Positions 1 through 7,140 are shown, numbered from the stretch's first letter. The stretch is DNA of 11,971 bases from an uncultured Ideonella sp. (GCA_946479475.1 CAMLGG010000164.1:1-11971); one strand, 5' to 3'. Numbers and translations are program-made. Notes: a model not told the origin generated them from the sequence alone.

Positions 1-610
1 TCGAGATGCCGTTGTCGTCGTACAGCGCGATCAGCTTGTTCAGCTTCCAGGCGCCCGCCAGGGCGAGGGCCTCGTGGCTGATGCCCTCCATCAGGCAGCC
101 GTCGCCGAGGAAGGCGTAGGTGTGGTGGTCGACGATCGCGTGGCCTTCGCGGTTGAACTCCGCCGCCAGCAGCTTCTCGGCCAGTGCCATGCCGACCGCG
201 TTGGTGATGCCCTGGCCCAGCGGGCCGGTGGTCGTCTCGATGCCCGGGGTCACGTCGACCTCGGGGTGGCCGGGGGTCATGCTGTGCAGCTGGCGGAAGG
301 CCTTGAGCTGCTCGACCGGCAGGGCGTAGCCGGTCAGGTGCAGCACCGAGTAGATCAGCATCGAGGCGTGGCCGTTGCTGAGCACGAAGCGGTCGCGGTC
401 GGCCCAGTGCGGGTTGCCGGGGTGGTGCCTGAAGTGGCGGGTCCACAGCGCCTGGGCCATCTCGGCCATGCCCATCGGGGCACCGGGGTGGCCGGAGTTG
501 GCCTGCTGCACGGCGTCCATCGCCAGGGCGCGGATGGCGTCGGCCATCTGCAGGTGCCCTTCGGCGGTGGCGGGGGTGGGGGTGAGGAGCGTCGTGTCTT
601 CGGCGGCCAT
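1..610 (-). CDS. tkt: Transketolase, N-terminal part (runs off left edge)
   Basis: Thiamine-diphosphate enzyme of the pentose phosphate or Calvin cycle that moves two-carbon ketol units between sugar phosphates in the cytoplasm. About 203 residues are visible, read from my own minus-strand translation. The family signatures are clear: [11 protein letters not shown] at residues 39-49, LSNGHAS near 77-83, GPLGQG, and the cofactor-binding GDGCLMEG with Asp170. The spacing from Ser39 to Asp170 is 131 residues, as I recall it for E. coli TktA. The ATG at 610 gives an N-terminus about 15 residues longer than E. coli's. The next ATG (residue 22, [13 protein letters not shown]) is possible, and neither has a convincing ribosome binding site. 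The C-terminal two thirds, including the pyrimidine-binding domain, lie outside the window. It is divergent from speD. Family call is near certain; which pathway it serves cannot be told from this fragment. Confidence 0.96.
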   Translation of the reverse strand, partial: MAAEDTTLLTPTPATAEGHLQMADAIRALAMDAVQQANSGHPGAPMGMAEMAQALWTRHFRHHPGNPHWADRDRFVLSNGHASMLIYSVLHLTGYALPVEQLKAFRQLHSMTPGHPEVDVTPGIETTTGPLGQGITNAVGMALAEKLLAAEFNREGHAIVDHHTYAFLGDGCLMEGISHEALALAGAWKLNKLIALYDDNGIS

Positions 611-666
611 GGGCGGTGCTGGGCCCCTGGCGGGGCCGTTGGGAGGAGGCTGGGGGAGAACCCCGG

Positions 667-672
667 ATTTTA
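667..672 (-). promoter_or_regulatory. Possible -10 element for transketolase
   Basis: On the minus strand this reads TAAAAT (5 of 6 matches to TATAAT). It lies about 57 bases ahead of the transketolase ATG, in a short AT-rich patch of an otherwise very GC-rich spacer. No good -35 hexamer sits at 16-18 bases, so this is a weak call based on composition and position only. Confidence 0.3.
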
Positions 673-701
673 AGCGGCGGCCGCCCCGGGCCGGTTCCAG
701 G

Positions 702-715
702 CTGGTTTCAACCAG
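702..715. repeat. Inverted repeat CTGGTT-TC-AACCAG in the tkt/speD spacer
   Basis: A perfect inverted repeat with 6-base arms and a 2-base centre. It lies 9 bases upstream of a GATAAT hexamer and 23 bases upstream of the speD start. Position and symmetry fit an operator for a dimeric regulator acting on speD, tkt or both, but no known consensus was recognised and a chance repeat of this size is possible. Confidence 0.35.
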
Positions 716-724
716 GCGGACCCG

Positions 725-730
725 GATAAT
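725..730 (+). promoter_or_regulatory. Possible -10 element (GATAAT) for speD
   Basis: GATAAT matches the sigma-70 -10 consensus at 5 of 6 positions and stands out in this GC-rich spacer. The only candidate -35 at a plausible distance is TGGTTT at 703-708 (16-base spacing), which is poor. If real, transcription would begin around base 737, practically at the speD ATG (739), implying a leaderless or nearly leaderless mRNA. That fits the lack of a Shine-Dalgarno sequence before speD. Confidence 0.3.
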
Positions 731-738
731 GGCCGTCC

Positions 739-1125
739 ATGCAAGGCCTGCACCTCACCGCCGACCTGGGCGGCTGCGCGGCCGACTCGGCGGCGATGAC
801 CGACCCGGCGGCGCTTCGCGCGGCCTGCCTGCAGGCGGTCGCCCAAACAGGCCTGAAGGCGGTGGGCGAGCTCTTCCACCGCTTCTCCCCGCTGCCGGGC
901 TCTTCGCAGCCGCCGGGGGTGACGGGCGTGGTGCTGCTGGCCGAGTCGCACCTGGCGGTCCACACCTGGCCCGAGCGCGGCGTGGTCACTCTCGACGTCT
1001 ACGTCTGCAATCTCGGCGCCGACCATTCGGCCCAGGCCGAGGCGCTGCTTTCGCGGCTGCAGGCCCTGTTCGCGCCGGCCGAAGCGAGGCTGCAGCGCCT
1101 GCAGCGCGCCGCGCCGCCGGCTTGA
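739..1125 (+). CDS. speD: S-adenosylmethionine decarboxylase proenzyme (short bacterial class 1B type)
   Basis: Pyruvoyl enzyme that decarboxylates S-adenosylmethionine to supply the aminopropyl donor for spermidine synthesis. The 128-residue length matches the short Thermotoga/Bacillus-type SpeD, not the roughly 264-residue E. coli form. The protein opens with the family's N-terminal GLHLTADL. The self-cleavage motif [13 protein letters not shown] puts the Glu69-Ser70 bond at the processing site, where Ser70 would become the pyruvoyl group. His75 and Cys90 lie +5 and +20 from Ser70, the same offsets as Ser63/His68/Cys83 in the T. maritima enzyme, so all processing and catalytic residues are present. 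The ATG at 739 is supported by the conserved N-terminus; no Shine-Dalgarno sequence is visible. No spermidine synthase gene is in view. Some SpeD-family members are reported to use other amino-acid substrates, so AdoMet is the likely but untested substrate. Confidence 0.95.
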   Translation: MQGLHLTADLGGCAADSAAMTDPAALRAACLQAVAQTGLKAVGELFHRFSPLPGSSQPPGVTGVVLLAESHLAVHTWPERGVVTLDVYVCNLGADHSAQAEALLSRLQALFAPAEARLQRLQRAAPPA

Positions 1126-1177
1126 CCCTGTGGCGCTCGCGCCGATACGGCCGTTCACCGTGCCGCCACGAGGCCTC

Positions 1178-1186
1178 TGCTATGGT
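1178..1186 (+). promoter_or_regulatory. Possible extended -10 (TGCTATGGT) for the hydrolase unit
   Basis: TG-n-TATGGT has the extended -10 TG dinucleotide followed by a 4-of-6 match to TATAAT. It is 68 bases before the hydrolase ATG, in the 129-base gap after speD. No clear -35 and no terminator after speD were found, so the hydrolase may instead be read through from speD. Confidence 0.3.
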
Positions 1187-1254
1187 GCCGGCCGATCAAG
1201 TCCACGGTCGTTGGTGGTCATCCGTCGTCCCTTCAAGAACAAGGAGCTGGCCGC

Positions 1255-2697
1255 ATGAAGCGTCCCGCCGATTCCGTCGTTGTGGATTCTTCGCGCCGCC
1301 TGCGGGCCGCCTGCGCGGCGGCCCTGCTGCTGTCGGCCGCATGGGCCCAGGCCGCCGAGGCCACGCTGGATTTCGATTTCTCGCAGGCCCGCGACTTCCT
1401 CGGCTTCGGCACCCAGGTCTGGCTCAAGGGCGAGAAAGGCGGCAGGGAAGGCAAGGGCCCCGATCGCGCAGGCAACGACGAGGCCGCCTGGCAACTGCTC
1501 AAGGAGCTCAACGCCCGCTTCGTGCGCGTCTCGCTGATCCCCAAGATCACCTTCGACCAGCTGCGCCCGGGCATGAGCGTCGAGCAGTACCTCGACATCC
1601 TGCAGCGCAACGACAACCCGGCCCAGCGCCAGCGCCTGGCCGCCTTCAACCAGCGCCTGCGCGAGCTGAACATCCAGCCGGTGCTCATCTTCTGGCGCAT
1701 GCCCGAGCCCTGGGCCGAGAAGCGCCAGCAGAAGGCCGGCTCGAAGCAGCAGGCGCACTTCGCCCGGCCGGACCGCATCGGCGACTACGCCAACCTCATC
1801 ACCGCCCAGATGGCCTGGCTGCAGCGCCAGGGCGTGCAAGCCGCCGCGGTGGAGCTCACCAACGAGCCGCAGGGCGCGTGGGACACCAAGTACGAGCGCG
1901 AGGACTACGCGGCGCTGGTGCAGAAGACCCGTGCGGCGATGGACGCCGCCGGCCTGAAGGCCTGGCCCATCGCGGGGCCTGGCACCGGGATCCCGAACTT
2001 CGACCACTACATCGGCGGCATCCTGGCGAGCCCCGCCGCGAAGTCGCTCGGCTACATCAGCGCCCACGTCTACCTCAAGCCCGAGGTCCTGGCCGACCGC
2101 GCCACGCCGGGCATGGCGAGCTTCCTCGGCCGCGGCAAGTTCGGCCCTGTCCTGATCACCGAGTTCGGGGTCAAGCAGCACAACGAGGACGACGCGGCGC
2201 GGGAAAGCGACCTCGAAGTGACCACGCCCGAATACGGCCTGCAGGCCGCCGCCACCGCCACCCTGCTCCTGGCCGAAGGCGCCGGCGGGCTGATCTACTG
2301 GCAGCTGCAGGACTTCTCGTGGAACCGCAAGCAGCACGGGATGCTGTCGGAGAGCGGCGAGCGCCGCCCGGTGGCCGCGGCGATGAAGACCTTGTTCGGC
2401 GCCGTGCCGGCCGGGGCCAAGGTGGTCGGGCCCAAGGCGGTGCTCGCCGAGCTGCCGGCCGCCGCGCTGCAGGCCGGCGGCAAGAGCTACCTGATGCTGG
2501 TCAACCGCAGCGGCCAGCCCCAGTCGGTGACGGCCCGGCTCGGCGGCGCCCAGGGCTGCGGTGCGCTCGTGCGCATCGACGCCTTCAACACGAGCGGGGC
2601 AGACGCCCGCAGCGCGGTGCGCAACGCGAGCGTCCAGTCCTGCACGGTCAAGGCCGAGCTGCAACCGGGCACCGTCGCGACGGTGGTGATGCAATGA
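1255..2697 (+). CDS. Exported glycoside hydrolase, clan GH-A-like TIM barrel (GH30/GH39/GH5-like)
   Basis: Predicted secreted or periplasmic retaining glycosidase of 480 residues. The N-terminus has basic residues at 14-17, a hydrophobic stretch at about 18-31 and an AQA-A type cleavage site near 31-34, fitting a Sec signal peptide. The mature part begins with a strand and GFGTQVW, resembling the start of GH30-type barrels. Two clan-A hallmarks follow: ELTNEPQG with Glu204 as likely acid/base, and LITEFGV with Glu303 as likely nucleophile. A GLIYWQLQDFSW strand then closes the barrel. The last 100 or so residues look like the all-beta domain often attached to GH30/GH39 barrels and hold two cysteines that could pair. 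The start is set by AAGGAG at 1241-1246, 8 bases before the ATG. The stop overlaps the next gene's start (ATGA), implying translational coupling. Family number and substrate cannot be assigned by eye. Confidence 0.8.
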   Translation: MKRPADSVVVDSSRRLRAACAAALLLSAAWAQAAEATLDFDFSQARDFLGFGTQVWLKGEKGGREGKGPDRAGNDEAAWQLLKELNARFVRVSLIPKITFDQLRPGMSVEQYLDILQRNDNPAQRQRLAAFNQRLRELNIQPVLIFWRMPEPWAEKRQQKAGSKQQAHFARPDRIGDYANLITAQMAWLQRQGVQAAAVELTNEPQGAWDTKYEREDYAALVQKTRAAMDAAGLKAWPIAGPGTGIPNFDHYIGGILASPAAKSLGYISAHVYLKPEVLADRATPGMASFLGRGKFGPVLITEFGVKQHNEDDAARESDLEVTTPEYGLQAAATATLLLAEGAGGLIYWQLQDFSWNRKQHGMLSESGERRPVAAAMKTLFGAVPAGAKVVGPKAVLAELPAAALQAGGKSYLMLVNRSGQPQSVTARLGGAQGCGALVRIDAFNTSGADARSAVRNASVQSCTVKAELQPGTVATVVMQ

Positions 2698-3416
2698 AGA
2701 CGCCGACCGCGCCGGCGCCCCGCGCCATCGTGCTGGCCGCCGGCCGGGGCGAGCGCATGCGGCCGCTGACCGACACCTGCCCCAAGCCGCTGCTGCCGGT
2801 GCAGGGCCGGCCGCTCATCGAGTGGCACCTGCTCGCCCTCGCGAAGGCGGGCGTGCGCGAGGTCGTCGTCAACACCGACTGGCTGGAAGACCAGTTCCCT
2901 GCCGCGCTGGGCGACGGCTCCCGCTACGGCCTGACGATCCGCTACTCGATGGAGGGCAAGGACCACGGCGGCGCGCTCGAGACCGCGGGCGGCATCGCCA
3001 AGGCGCTGCACTGGCTGGCGCCGGGCGGCGACCCCGCGCCCTTCTGGGTCGTGTCCGGCGACGTCTTCCTGCCCGGCTTCGAGTTCGCCCCGGCCGACGT
3101 GGAGGAGTTCGCCGCCCGCCGCGAACTGCTGGCGCAGCTCTGGATGGTGCCCAACGCGCCCCACCACCCGCGGGGCGACTACGGCATAGGCCCCGACGGC
3201 CTGGCGCTGTTGCAGGCGCCGCAGCGCTACACCTGGGCGAGCGTCGGCCTGTTCCGCGCGGCGATGTTCGCCGACATCCTGCCCGGCCGCCGGATGCCGC
3301 TGCGCCCGCGCCTGGATGCGGCGATCGCGGCGCACCGCCTGGCCGCCCGGCTCTGGGACGGCGCCTGGACCGACGTGGGCACGCCCGAGCGGTTGGCCGC
3401 ACTGAACGACCACTGA
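2694..3416 (+). CDS. MurU-like sugar-1-phosphate nucleotidyltransferase
   Basis: A 240-residue NTP-transferase of the glucose-1-phosphate thymidylyltransferase/mannose-1-phosphate guanylyltransferase superfamily, expected to condense a sugar-1-phosphate with an NTP in the cytoplasm. The nucleotide-binding signature LAAGRGERMRPLT is at residues 14-26, followed by PKPLLP (30-35). Metal-binding Asp123 sits in VVSGDVF, and a C-terminal WTDVGTPERL holds the second metal ligand, Asp227. The order LGDGSRYGL, IRYS-EG, LETAGGI, NAPHHPRGDYGI closely follows Pseudomonas MurU, the MurNAc-1-phosphate uridylyltransferase of peptidoglycan recycling. The usual MurU partner, the kinase AmgK, is not adjacent. 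The gene instead overlaps an exported glycosidase by ATGA, so it may serve another sugar. The frame stays open for 319 codons upstream, but that part is antisense or out of frame to real genes. I assign the family firmly and the MurU identity tentatively, so give no symbol. Confidence 0.87.
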   Translation: MKTPTAPAPRAIVLAAGRGERMRPLTDTCPKPLLPVQGRPLIEWHLLALAKAGVREVVVNTDWLEDQFPAALGDGSRYGLTIRYSMEGKDHGGALETAGGIAKALHWLAPGGDPAPFWVVSGDVFLPGFEFAPADVEEFAARRELLAQLWMVPNAPHHPRGDYGIGPDGLALLQAPQRYTWASVGLFRAAMFADILPGRRMPLRPRLDAAIAAHRLAARLWDGAWTDVGTPERLAALNDH

Positions 3417-3421
3417 GCGCG

Positions 3422-3832
3422 ATGGCGGTCCTCGGCTTCAGCCACTACAACCTGCGCGCGCCGCGGCCGGTGCTGGACAGGCTGCGCGACTTCTACGTCG
3501 AGGTCGTGGGCCTGCAGGCCGGCCCGCGCCCGCCGTTTCGCAGCTTCGGCTACTGGCTCTATGCCGGCGGCGAGCCGGTGCTGCACCTGAGCGAGGCCGT
3601 TCCCGGCGAGCCGGCCCGCGAAGCCCCCGGCGGCACGACCACCTTCGACCACGCCGCCTTCCGCTGCAGCGACCTCGCCGGCACCGTGGCGCGCCTCACG
3701 TCCCGCGGCATCGCCTTCGAGCGCGCCGCGGTCCCCACCACCGGCATCGTCCAGCTCTTCTTCAGCGACCCGGCGGGCAATGGGGTGGAGCTGGGGTTTG
3801 CTCCGGAGCCTGGCGGTACACCTGCGGCCTGA
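3422..3832 (+). CDS. VOC (glyoxalase/bleomycin-resistance fold) protein
   Basis: A 136-residue single-module vicinal-oxygen-chelate protein. It has the typical beta-alpha-beta-beta-beta pattern twice: FSHYNLRA at the start, LRDFYVEVVGL, then TTFDHAAFRC and [17 protein letters not shown]. His8, His77 and Glu123 occupy the usual metal-ligand positions of the small VOC proteins (compare the His-His-Glu set of FosA), so a metal-dependent reaction is likely. The substrate could be a dioxygenase-type, lyase-type or thiol-transfer substrate and cannot be told from sequence. The ATG is 5 bases after the nucleotidyltransferase stop, so it reads as the third gene of that unit; no strong ribosome binding site is present. 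Its last 71 bases are also coding on the other strand for the acetyltransferase. It is clearly distinct from the GloA gene at 10740-11159. Confidence 0.85.
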   Translation: MAVLGFSHYNLRAPRPVLDRLRDFYVEVVGLQAGPRPPFRSFGYWLYAGGEPVLHLSEAVPGEPAREAPGGTTTFDHAAFRCSDLAGTVARLTSRGIAFERAAVPTTGIVQLFFSDPAGNGVELGFAPEPGGTPAA

Positions 3833-4238
3833 GGATCTCCATCATCCGGTCCGGGCTGGTCAGGGGCGTGAAGCCGAACTGCGCGTACAGGCCGTGCGCG
3901 TCGCGGGTGGCCAGCATGAAGCGCCGCAGGCCCTGGAGATCGGGGTGGGCGAGGATGGTCTGCAGCAGCCACTTCGAAAGGCCCTGGCCGCGGTGGGCCT
4001 CCAACACGTAGACATCGCACAGGTACGCGAAGCTGGCGCGGTCGGTCACCACGCGGGCGTAGCCGACCTGGCCCTCGGTGGCGTGAAAGAGGCCGAAGCA
4101 AAGCGAGTTCGCCGCGGTACGCGCCACCACCTCCCGCGGGATGCCGGGCGACCAGTAGCTGCGCGTCAGGCAGGCGTGGATCGCATCGATGTCGAGCCGC
4201 GCCGGGTCGGTGGAGATCTCGTACGCGCCGCGCTTCAT
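3762..4238 (-). CDS. GNAT-family N-acetyltransferase
   Basis: A 158-residue acetyl-CoA-dependent acyltransferase of the GNAT fold. The acetyl-CoA pyrophosphate loop is clear at residues 83-88 (RGQGLS, the R/Q-x-x-G-x-G/A signature), after the beta-4 strand YLCDVYVL. A later [14 protein letters not shown] gives the conserved C-terminal Tyr and beta-6/7 region. The acceptor substrate is unknown. The start ATG overlaps the aldo-keto reductase stop as ATGA, so the two are probably translated from one mRNA. The core fold ends around residue 140; the Pro/Gln-rich tail after it lies almost wholly inside the 71-base tail-to-tail overlap with the VOC gene. The tail may therefore be a late extension into the neighbour's coding sequence. 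Alternative functions (amino-acid, antibiotic or protein acetylation) cannot be separated here. Confidence 0.88.
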   Translation of the reverse strand: MKRGAYEISTDPARLDIDAIHACLTRSYWSPGIPREVVARTAANSLCFGLFHATEGQVGYARVVTDRASFAYLCDVYVLEAHRGQGLSKWLLQTILAHPDLQGLRRFMLATRDAHGLYAQFGFTPLTSPDRMMEILRPQVYRQAPEQTPAPPHCPPGR

Positions 4239-5215
4239 TGCGCCAGCGGCGCGCAGATCGCGTCGATGCGGGCCACCACTTCGGGCGTCAGCTTCGCGGC
4301 CACTTCCAATGCGCCGAGGTTGCTCTTGAGCTGATCCACTCGCGAGGCGCCGGTGATGATGCTGGAGACCCGCGGGTTCTTCAGGATCCACGCGATGGCC
4401 AGCTGCGCCGTGCTGCCGCCCAGCTCTTCGGCGATCGGCGCCAGTTGGGCGACCGCGGTGTTCTTCGCGGCATCCGTCAGGCCCTCGCGCAGAAAGGCCA
4501 GGTTGTCCATCGAGCCACGCGAGCCGGCCGGGATGCCCTTCGCGTACTTGCCCGTCAGCAGGCCCGAGGCGAGCGGGCTCCAGGTCGTCAGGCCGATGCC
4601 GAGGTCCTCGTACAGCCGCGCGTACTCCTGCTCGACGCGCTGGCGGTGGAAGAGGTGGTACTGCGGCTGCTCGACCACCGGCTTGTGCAGGTGGTGGCGC
4701 TCGGCGATGTCCCACGCGGCACGGATGTCGGCCGCGCTCCATTCGCTGGTGCCCCAGTACAGCGCCTTGCCCTGGCGAATCATGTCGCTCATCGCCCAGA
4801 CGGTCTCTTCCACCGGCGTGTTCGGGTCCGGCCGGTGGCAGTAGACGAGGTCGATGTGCTCCAGGCCGAAGCGCTTCAGCGAGCCGTCGATGGCCTGCAT
4901 CAGGTACTTGCGGTTGAGCGTGTTGCGTCGGTTGACGGCCTGCTCGCCTCGGTCCAGGCCCCAGAAGAACTTGGTCGACACGACGTAGTTCAGCCGCGGC
5001 CAGTTCAGCCGCTTGAGCGCCTGGCCCATCACCTCCTCGCTCTGGCCCAGCGCGTAGGCCTCGGCGTTGTCGAAGAAGTTGACGCCGGCGTCGAAGGCCG
5101 CGGCCATCATCTCGACGGCCGCGTCGACGTCGACCTGGTTGTGGTACGTGATCCACGAGCCGAGCGAGAGCTCGCTCAGTTGCAGGCCGGCACGGCCGAG
5201 GCGGCGATAACGCAT
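4235..5215 (-). CDS. Aldo-keto reductase, Kv-beta-subunit-like (AKR6-type)
   Basis: A 326-residue NADPH-dependent carbonyl reductase with a TIM-barrel fold, cytoplasmic. The N-terminus [21 protein letters not shown] is typical of the group related to potassium-channel beta subunits. The catalytic tetrad is complete: Asp49 and Tyr54 in FFDNAEAY, Lys82 in VVSTKFFWG, and His127 in LVYCHRPDP. Downstream [27 protein letters not shown] and a C-terminal [11 protein letters not shown] match the cofactor-binding parts of the family. The ATG at 5215 is preferred over an in-frame TTG at 5236 because a strong CGGAGG ribosome binding site (bases 5225-5230) sits between them, 9 bases before the ATG. It lies between GH15 and the GNAT gene on the same strand. 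The substrate is unknown; detoxification of aldehydes such as methylglyoxal is a reasonable guess for this group. Confidence 0.93.
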   Translation of the reverse strand: MRYRRLGRAGLQLSELSLGSWITYHNQVDVDAAVEMMAAAFDAGVNFFDNAEAYALGQSEEVMGQALKRLNWPRLNYVVSTKFFWGLDRGEQAVNRRNTLNRKYLMQAIDGSLKRFGLEHIDLVYCHRPDPNTPVEETVWAMSDMIRQGKALYWGTSEWSAADIRAAWDIAERHHLHKPVVEQPQYHLFHRQRVEQEYARLYEDLGIGLTTWSPLASGLLTGKYAKGIPAGSRGSMDNLAFLREGLTDAAKNTAVAQLAPIAEELGGSTAQLAIAWILKNPRVSSIITGASRVDQLKSNLGALEVAAKLTPEVVARIDAICAPLAQ

Positions 5216-5242
5216 GGGGCAGAACCTCCGGGGCAAAGACCG

Positions 5243-5260
5243 CGAAGGTTAGCCCCTTCG
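5243..5260 (-). terminator. Hairpin directly after the GH15 stop
   Basis: On the minus strand CGAAGG pairs with CCTTCG around a 6-base loop (GGCTAA), one base after the GH15 stop codon and 27 bases before the reductase ATG. No run of T follows, only a short CTTTG. It could be a weak or rho-assisted terminator, a processing stem, or an attenuator separating GH15 from the reductase. Confidence 0.35.
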
Positions 5261-5261
5261 G

Positions 5262-7064
5262 TCAGACCGCGTCTGCCCAGGGTGCGGAAAGTTGCATTGC
5301 GCCGTTGATGATGCCGACCATCGAATAGGTCTGCGGGAAGTTGCCCCAGAGCTCGCCGGTGTGCGGGTCCAGGTCCTCCGACAGCAGGCCGACGTGGTTG
5401 CGCCGGGCCAGCAGGGCCTCGAAGGCCGCGCGCGCCTCGGCACGGCGGCCGGTGCGGGCCAGCGCATCGACCCGCCAGAAGGCGCAGACGTTGAACGCCG
5501 TCTCGGGCCGGCCGAAGTCGTCCCGGCCTTCGTAGCGGCGCATGAAGGGACCGTCGCAGAGCGTGCGCTCCATCGCGTCGACGGTGCTCATGAAGCGCGG
5601 GTCCGAGGCGGGCAGGAAGCCGACCTCGGCCATCAGCAGCACGCTCGCGTCGAGGTCGCGCCCGCCGAAGCTCTCGACGAAGGCCTGGCGCTCATCGCTC
5701 CAGGCTGCACTCAGGATGCGCGAGCGGATGAGATCGGCCCGCTCGCGCCAGAAGGCCGCGCGCGACGGCTGCTGCAGCACCAGCGCGATCTTGGCCAGGC
5801 GGTCGCAGGCCGCCCAGCACATCAGGGACGACGAGGTGTGCACGCGGGCGCGCGTGCGCAGCTCCCACATGCCCGCATCGGGCTGGTCGTGCAGGGCAAA
5901 GGCACGCTCGCCCACCAGCTCGAGCTGCGCGAAATCGTTGGCATCGGCCCGGCGGAAGAGCCGGTGGTCATGGAAGGCCTGGGACGAGCCGAGCACGATG
6001 TTGCCGTAGACGTCGTGCTGGAAGTGCTCGTAGGCCTGGTTGCCCACGCGCACCGGGCCCATGCCGCGATAGCCCGGCAGCTGCGTCTCCATGCGCTCGG
6101 TCAGCTGGCGTTCCAGGTCGATGCCGTAAAGGGGCTGGACGTGACCGTCGGCGCCGCGCACCACGTCATGCAGCCAGCGCAGGTAATCCTCCATCGTGCC
6201 GACCTCGGACAGGCTGTTGAGCGCCCGCACGACGAAGAAGGCGTCGCGCAGCCAGCAGTAGCGGTAGTCCCAGTTGCGGCCGCTGTTGGGCGCCTCGGGG
6301 AGGCTGGTGGTCATCGCGGCGACGATGGCGCCCGTCTCCTCGAACTGGCACAGCTTCAGGGTGATCGCCGCGCGTATCACCGCCTCCTGCCACTCCAGCG
6401 GCACCGCCAAGCGGCGCGTCCAGTGCTGCCAGTGCAGCGTGGTCTGCTCCTCGAAGTCGCGCGCGGTCTGGTCGATGCCGCCTTCGAAGGTCTCGTCGGG
6501 CCCGAGGATGATGCTGACGGGCGAGTGCAGCGAGAACCAGCGCTCGGCGGCCACGTAGGTGGGCGGCGCGCTGGTGTTCAGCCGCAGCGTCTGTCCGGGC
6601 AGCACATAACGCAGGTGATTGCTGCCACGCGTGAGCTCGGGCGCGACGGTGCCCCACTCGCCCCGGGGCCGGACGATGATGCGGATGCGCGGATGCCCCT
6701 GGACGGGCTTGACCCTTCGCACTAGCTGTGCCGGCCGGAAGGTGCGACCATGGTGCTGGAAGCGCGGGCAGAAATCGGTCAGCTCGATCGCCTGGCCGGA
6801 AGAATCCTCGATCCGCGTGCGCACCACCGCCGTGCCCGGGATGTAGCTCTGCTCGGAACGGACGGCGTTTTCCAGTTCCACCGAGAGCCGCCCGTCCATC
6901 GGGTCGCCGGCCGAGCCGAGCAGTGCATGGAACACCGGGTCGCCGTCGAAGCGCGGCATGCAGCACCAGACGATGTCGCCGCCGCGATCGATGAGGGCGC
7001 TGATGGCGCAGTTGCCCGTCAGGGCGAGGTCCAGCGAAGAGGAACGTAAACCTTGGAGATGCAT
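5262..7064 (-). CDS. GH15 family glucoamylase/trehalase-like glycoside hydrolase
   Basis: A 600-residue inverting alpha-glucosidase of family GH15, with no signal peptide and so cytoplasmic. The N-terminal beta-sandwich begins with the family's LTGNCAISALIDRGGDIVW and MPRFDGDPVF. The (alpha/alpha)6 barrel holds GRNWDYRYCWLRDAFF. The likely general acid is Glu401 in MWELR, followed by SSLMCWAACDR. The likely general base is Glu563 in GLLSEDLDP, just before GELWGNFPQTYSMVG. The ATG at 7064 has AAGGTG 7 bases upstream and starts at the normal family N-terminus; an in-frame ATG at 7142 would add 26 unconserved residues. Mycobacterial GH15 members are trehalases and others are glucoamylases. The divergent otsA-otsB pair favours trehalose or a related alpha-glucoside, but the sequence does not decide it. 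Gene order suggests co-transcription with the downstream reductase and acetyltransferase. Confidence 0.93.
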   Translation of the reverse strand: MHLQGLRSSSLDLALTGNCAISALIDRGGDIVWCCMPRFDGDPVFHALLGSAGDPMDGRLSVELENAVRSEQSYIPGTAVVRTRIEDSSGQAIELTDFCPRFQHHGRTFRPAQLVRRVKPVQGHPRIRIIVRPRGEWGTVAPELTRGSNHLRYVLPGQTLRLNTSAPPTYVAAERWFSLHSPVSIILGPDETFEGGIDQTARDFEEQTTLHWQHWTRRLAVPLEWQEAVIRAAITLKLCQFEETGAIVAAMTTSLPEAPNSGRNWDYRYCWLRDAFFVVRALNSLSEVGTMEDYLRWLHDVVRGADGHVQPLYGIDLERQLTERMETQLPGYRGMGPVRVGNQAYEHFQHDVYGNIVLGSSQAFHDHRLFRRADANDFAQLELVGERAFALHDQPDAGMWELRTRARVHTSSSLMCWAACDRLAKIALVLQQPSRAAFWRERADLIRSRILSAAWSDERQAFVESFGGRDLDASVLLMAEVGFLPASDPRFMSTVDAMERTLCDGPFMRRYEGRDDFGRPETAFNVCAFWRVDALARTGRRAEARAAFEALLARRNHVGLLSEDLDPHTGELWGNFPQTYSMVGIINGAMQLSAPWADAV

Positions 7065-7108
7065 GGATACACACCTTTGAGTTTTTTGATGAGAAGGTCG
7101 CCACCCGC

Positions 7109-7140
7109 GCCCCCTGGGGCAAACACCGGGCCTGGCAGGC
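7109..7140. promoter_or_regulatory. Two inverted repeats in the GH15/otsA divergent spacer
   Basis: The 104-base spacer between the two start codons contains GCCCC-CT-GGGGC (7109-7120) and GCCTG-G-CAGGC (7130-7140), centres about 20 bases apart, roughly two helical turns. A shared regulator binding two half-sites on one face of the DNA would suit genes of trehalose synthesis and breakdown. In GC-rich DNA such short palindromes also arise by chance. A T6 run at 7082-7087 gives the only AT-rich patch, ahead of GH15. No convincing -35/-10 pair was found. Confidence 0.3.

Noticed and set aside
74..673. Plus-strand frame opposite transketolase
   Set aside because: The minus strand gives an unmistakable transketolase N-terminus; the plus frame is a complement artefact.
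676..685. GGCGGCCGCC palindrome between tkt and speD
   Set aside because: A GC-only palindrome in 70% GC DNA is expected by chance, and it has no partner site.
375..2693. Very long plus-strand open frame upstream of and continuous with the nucleotidyltransferase
   Set aside because: The first 772 codons run antisense to transketolase and in the wrong frame over speD and the hydrolase, with low-complexity Arg/Ala/Gly content. Only the part from 2694 has family motifs.
1180..2694. 504-codon minus-strand frame opposite the glycoside hydrolase
   Set aside because: The translation is repetitive Leu/Gly/Arg/Ala/Val-rich sequence of the kind given by the complement of a GC-rich gene; the plus-strand gene has a signal peptide, catalytic motifs and a ribosome site.
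3422..3832. Calling the first VOC protein a second glyoxalase I
   Set aside because: It lacks the GloA-specific blocks (LHTMVRV, VELTHNW) and has the three-ligand His-His-Glu pattern of other small VOC enzymes.
5216..5236. Upstream TTG start for the aldo-keto reductase
   Set aside because: The added residues would be encoded by the ribosome binding site of the ATG at 5215, which also gives the conserved MRYRRLG start.
4238..5308. 356-codon plus-strand frame opposite the aldo-keto reductase
   Set aside because: The reductase on the minus strand has an intact catalytic tetrad and a strong ribosome site; the plus frame has no recognisable motif.
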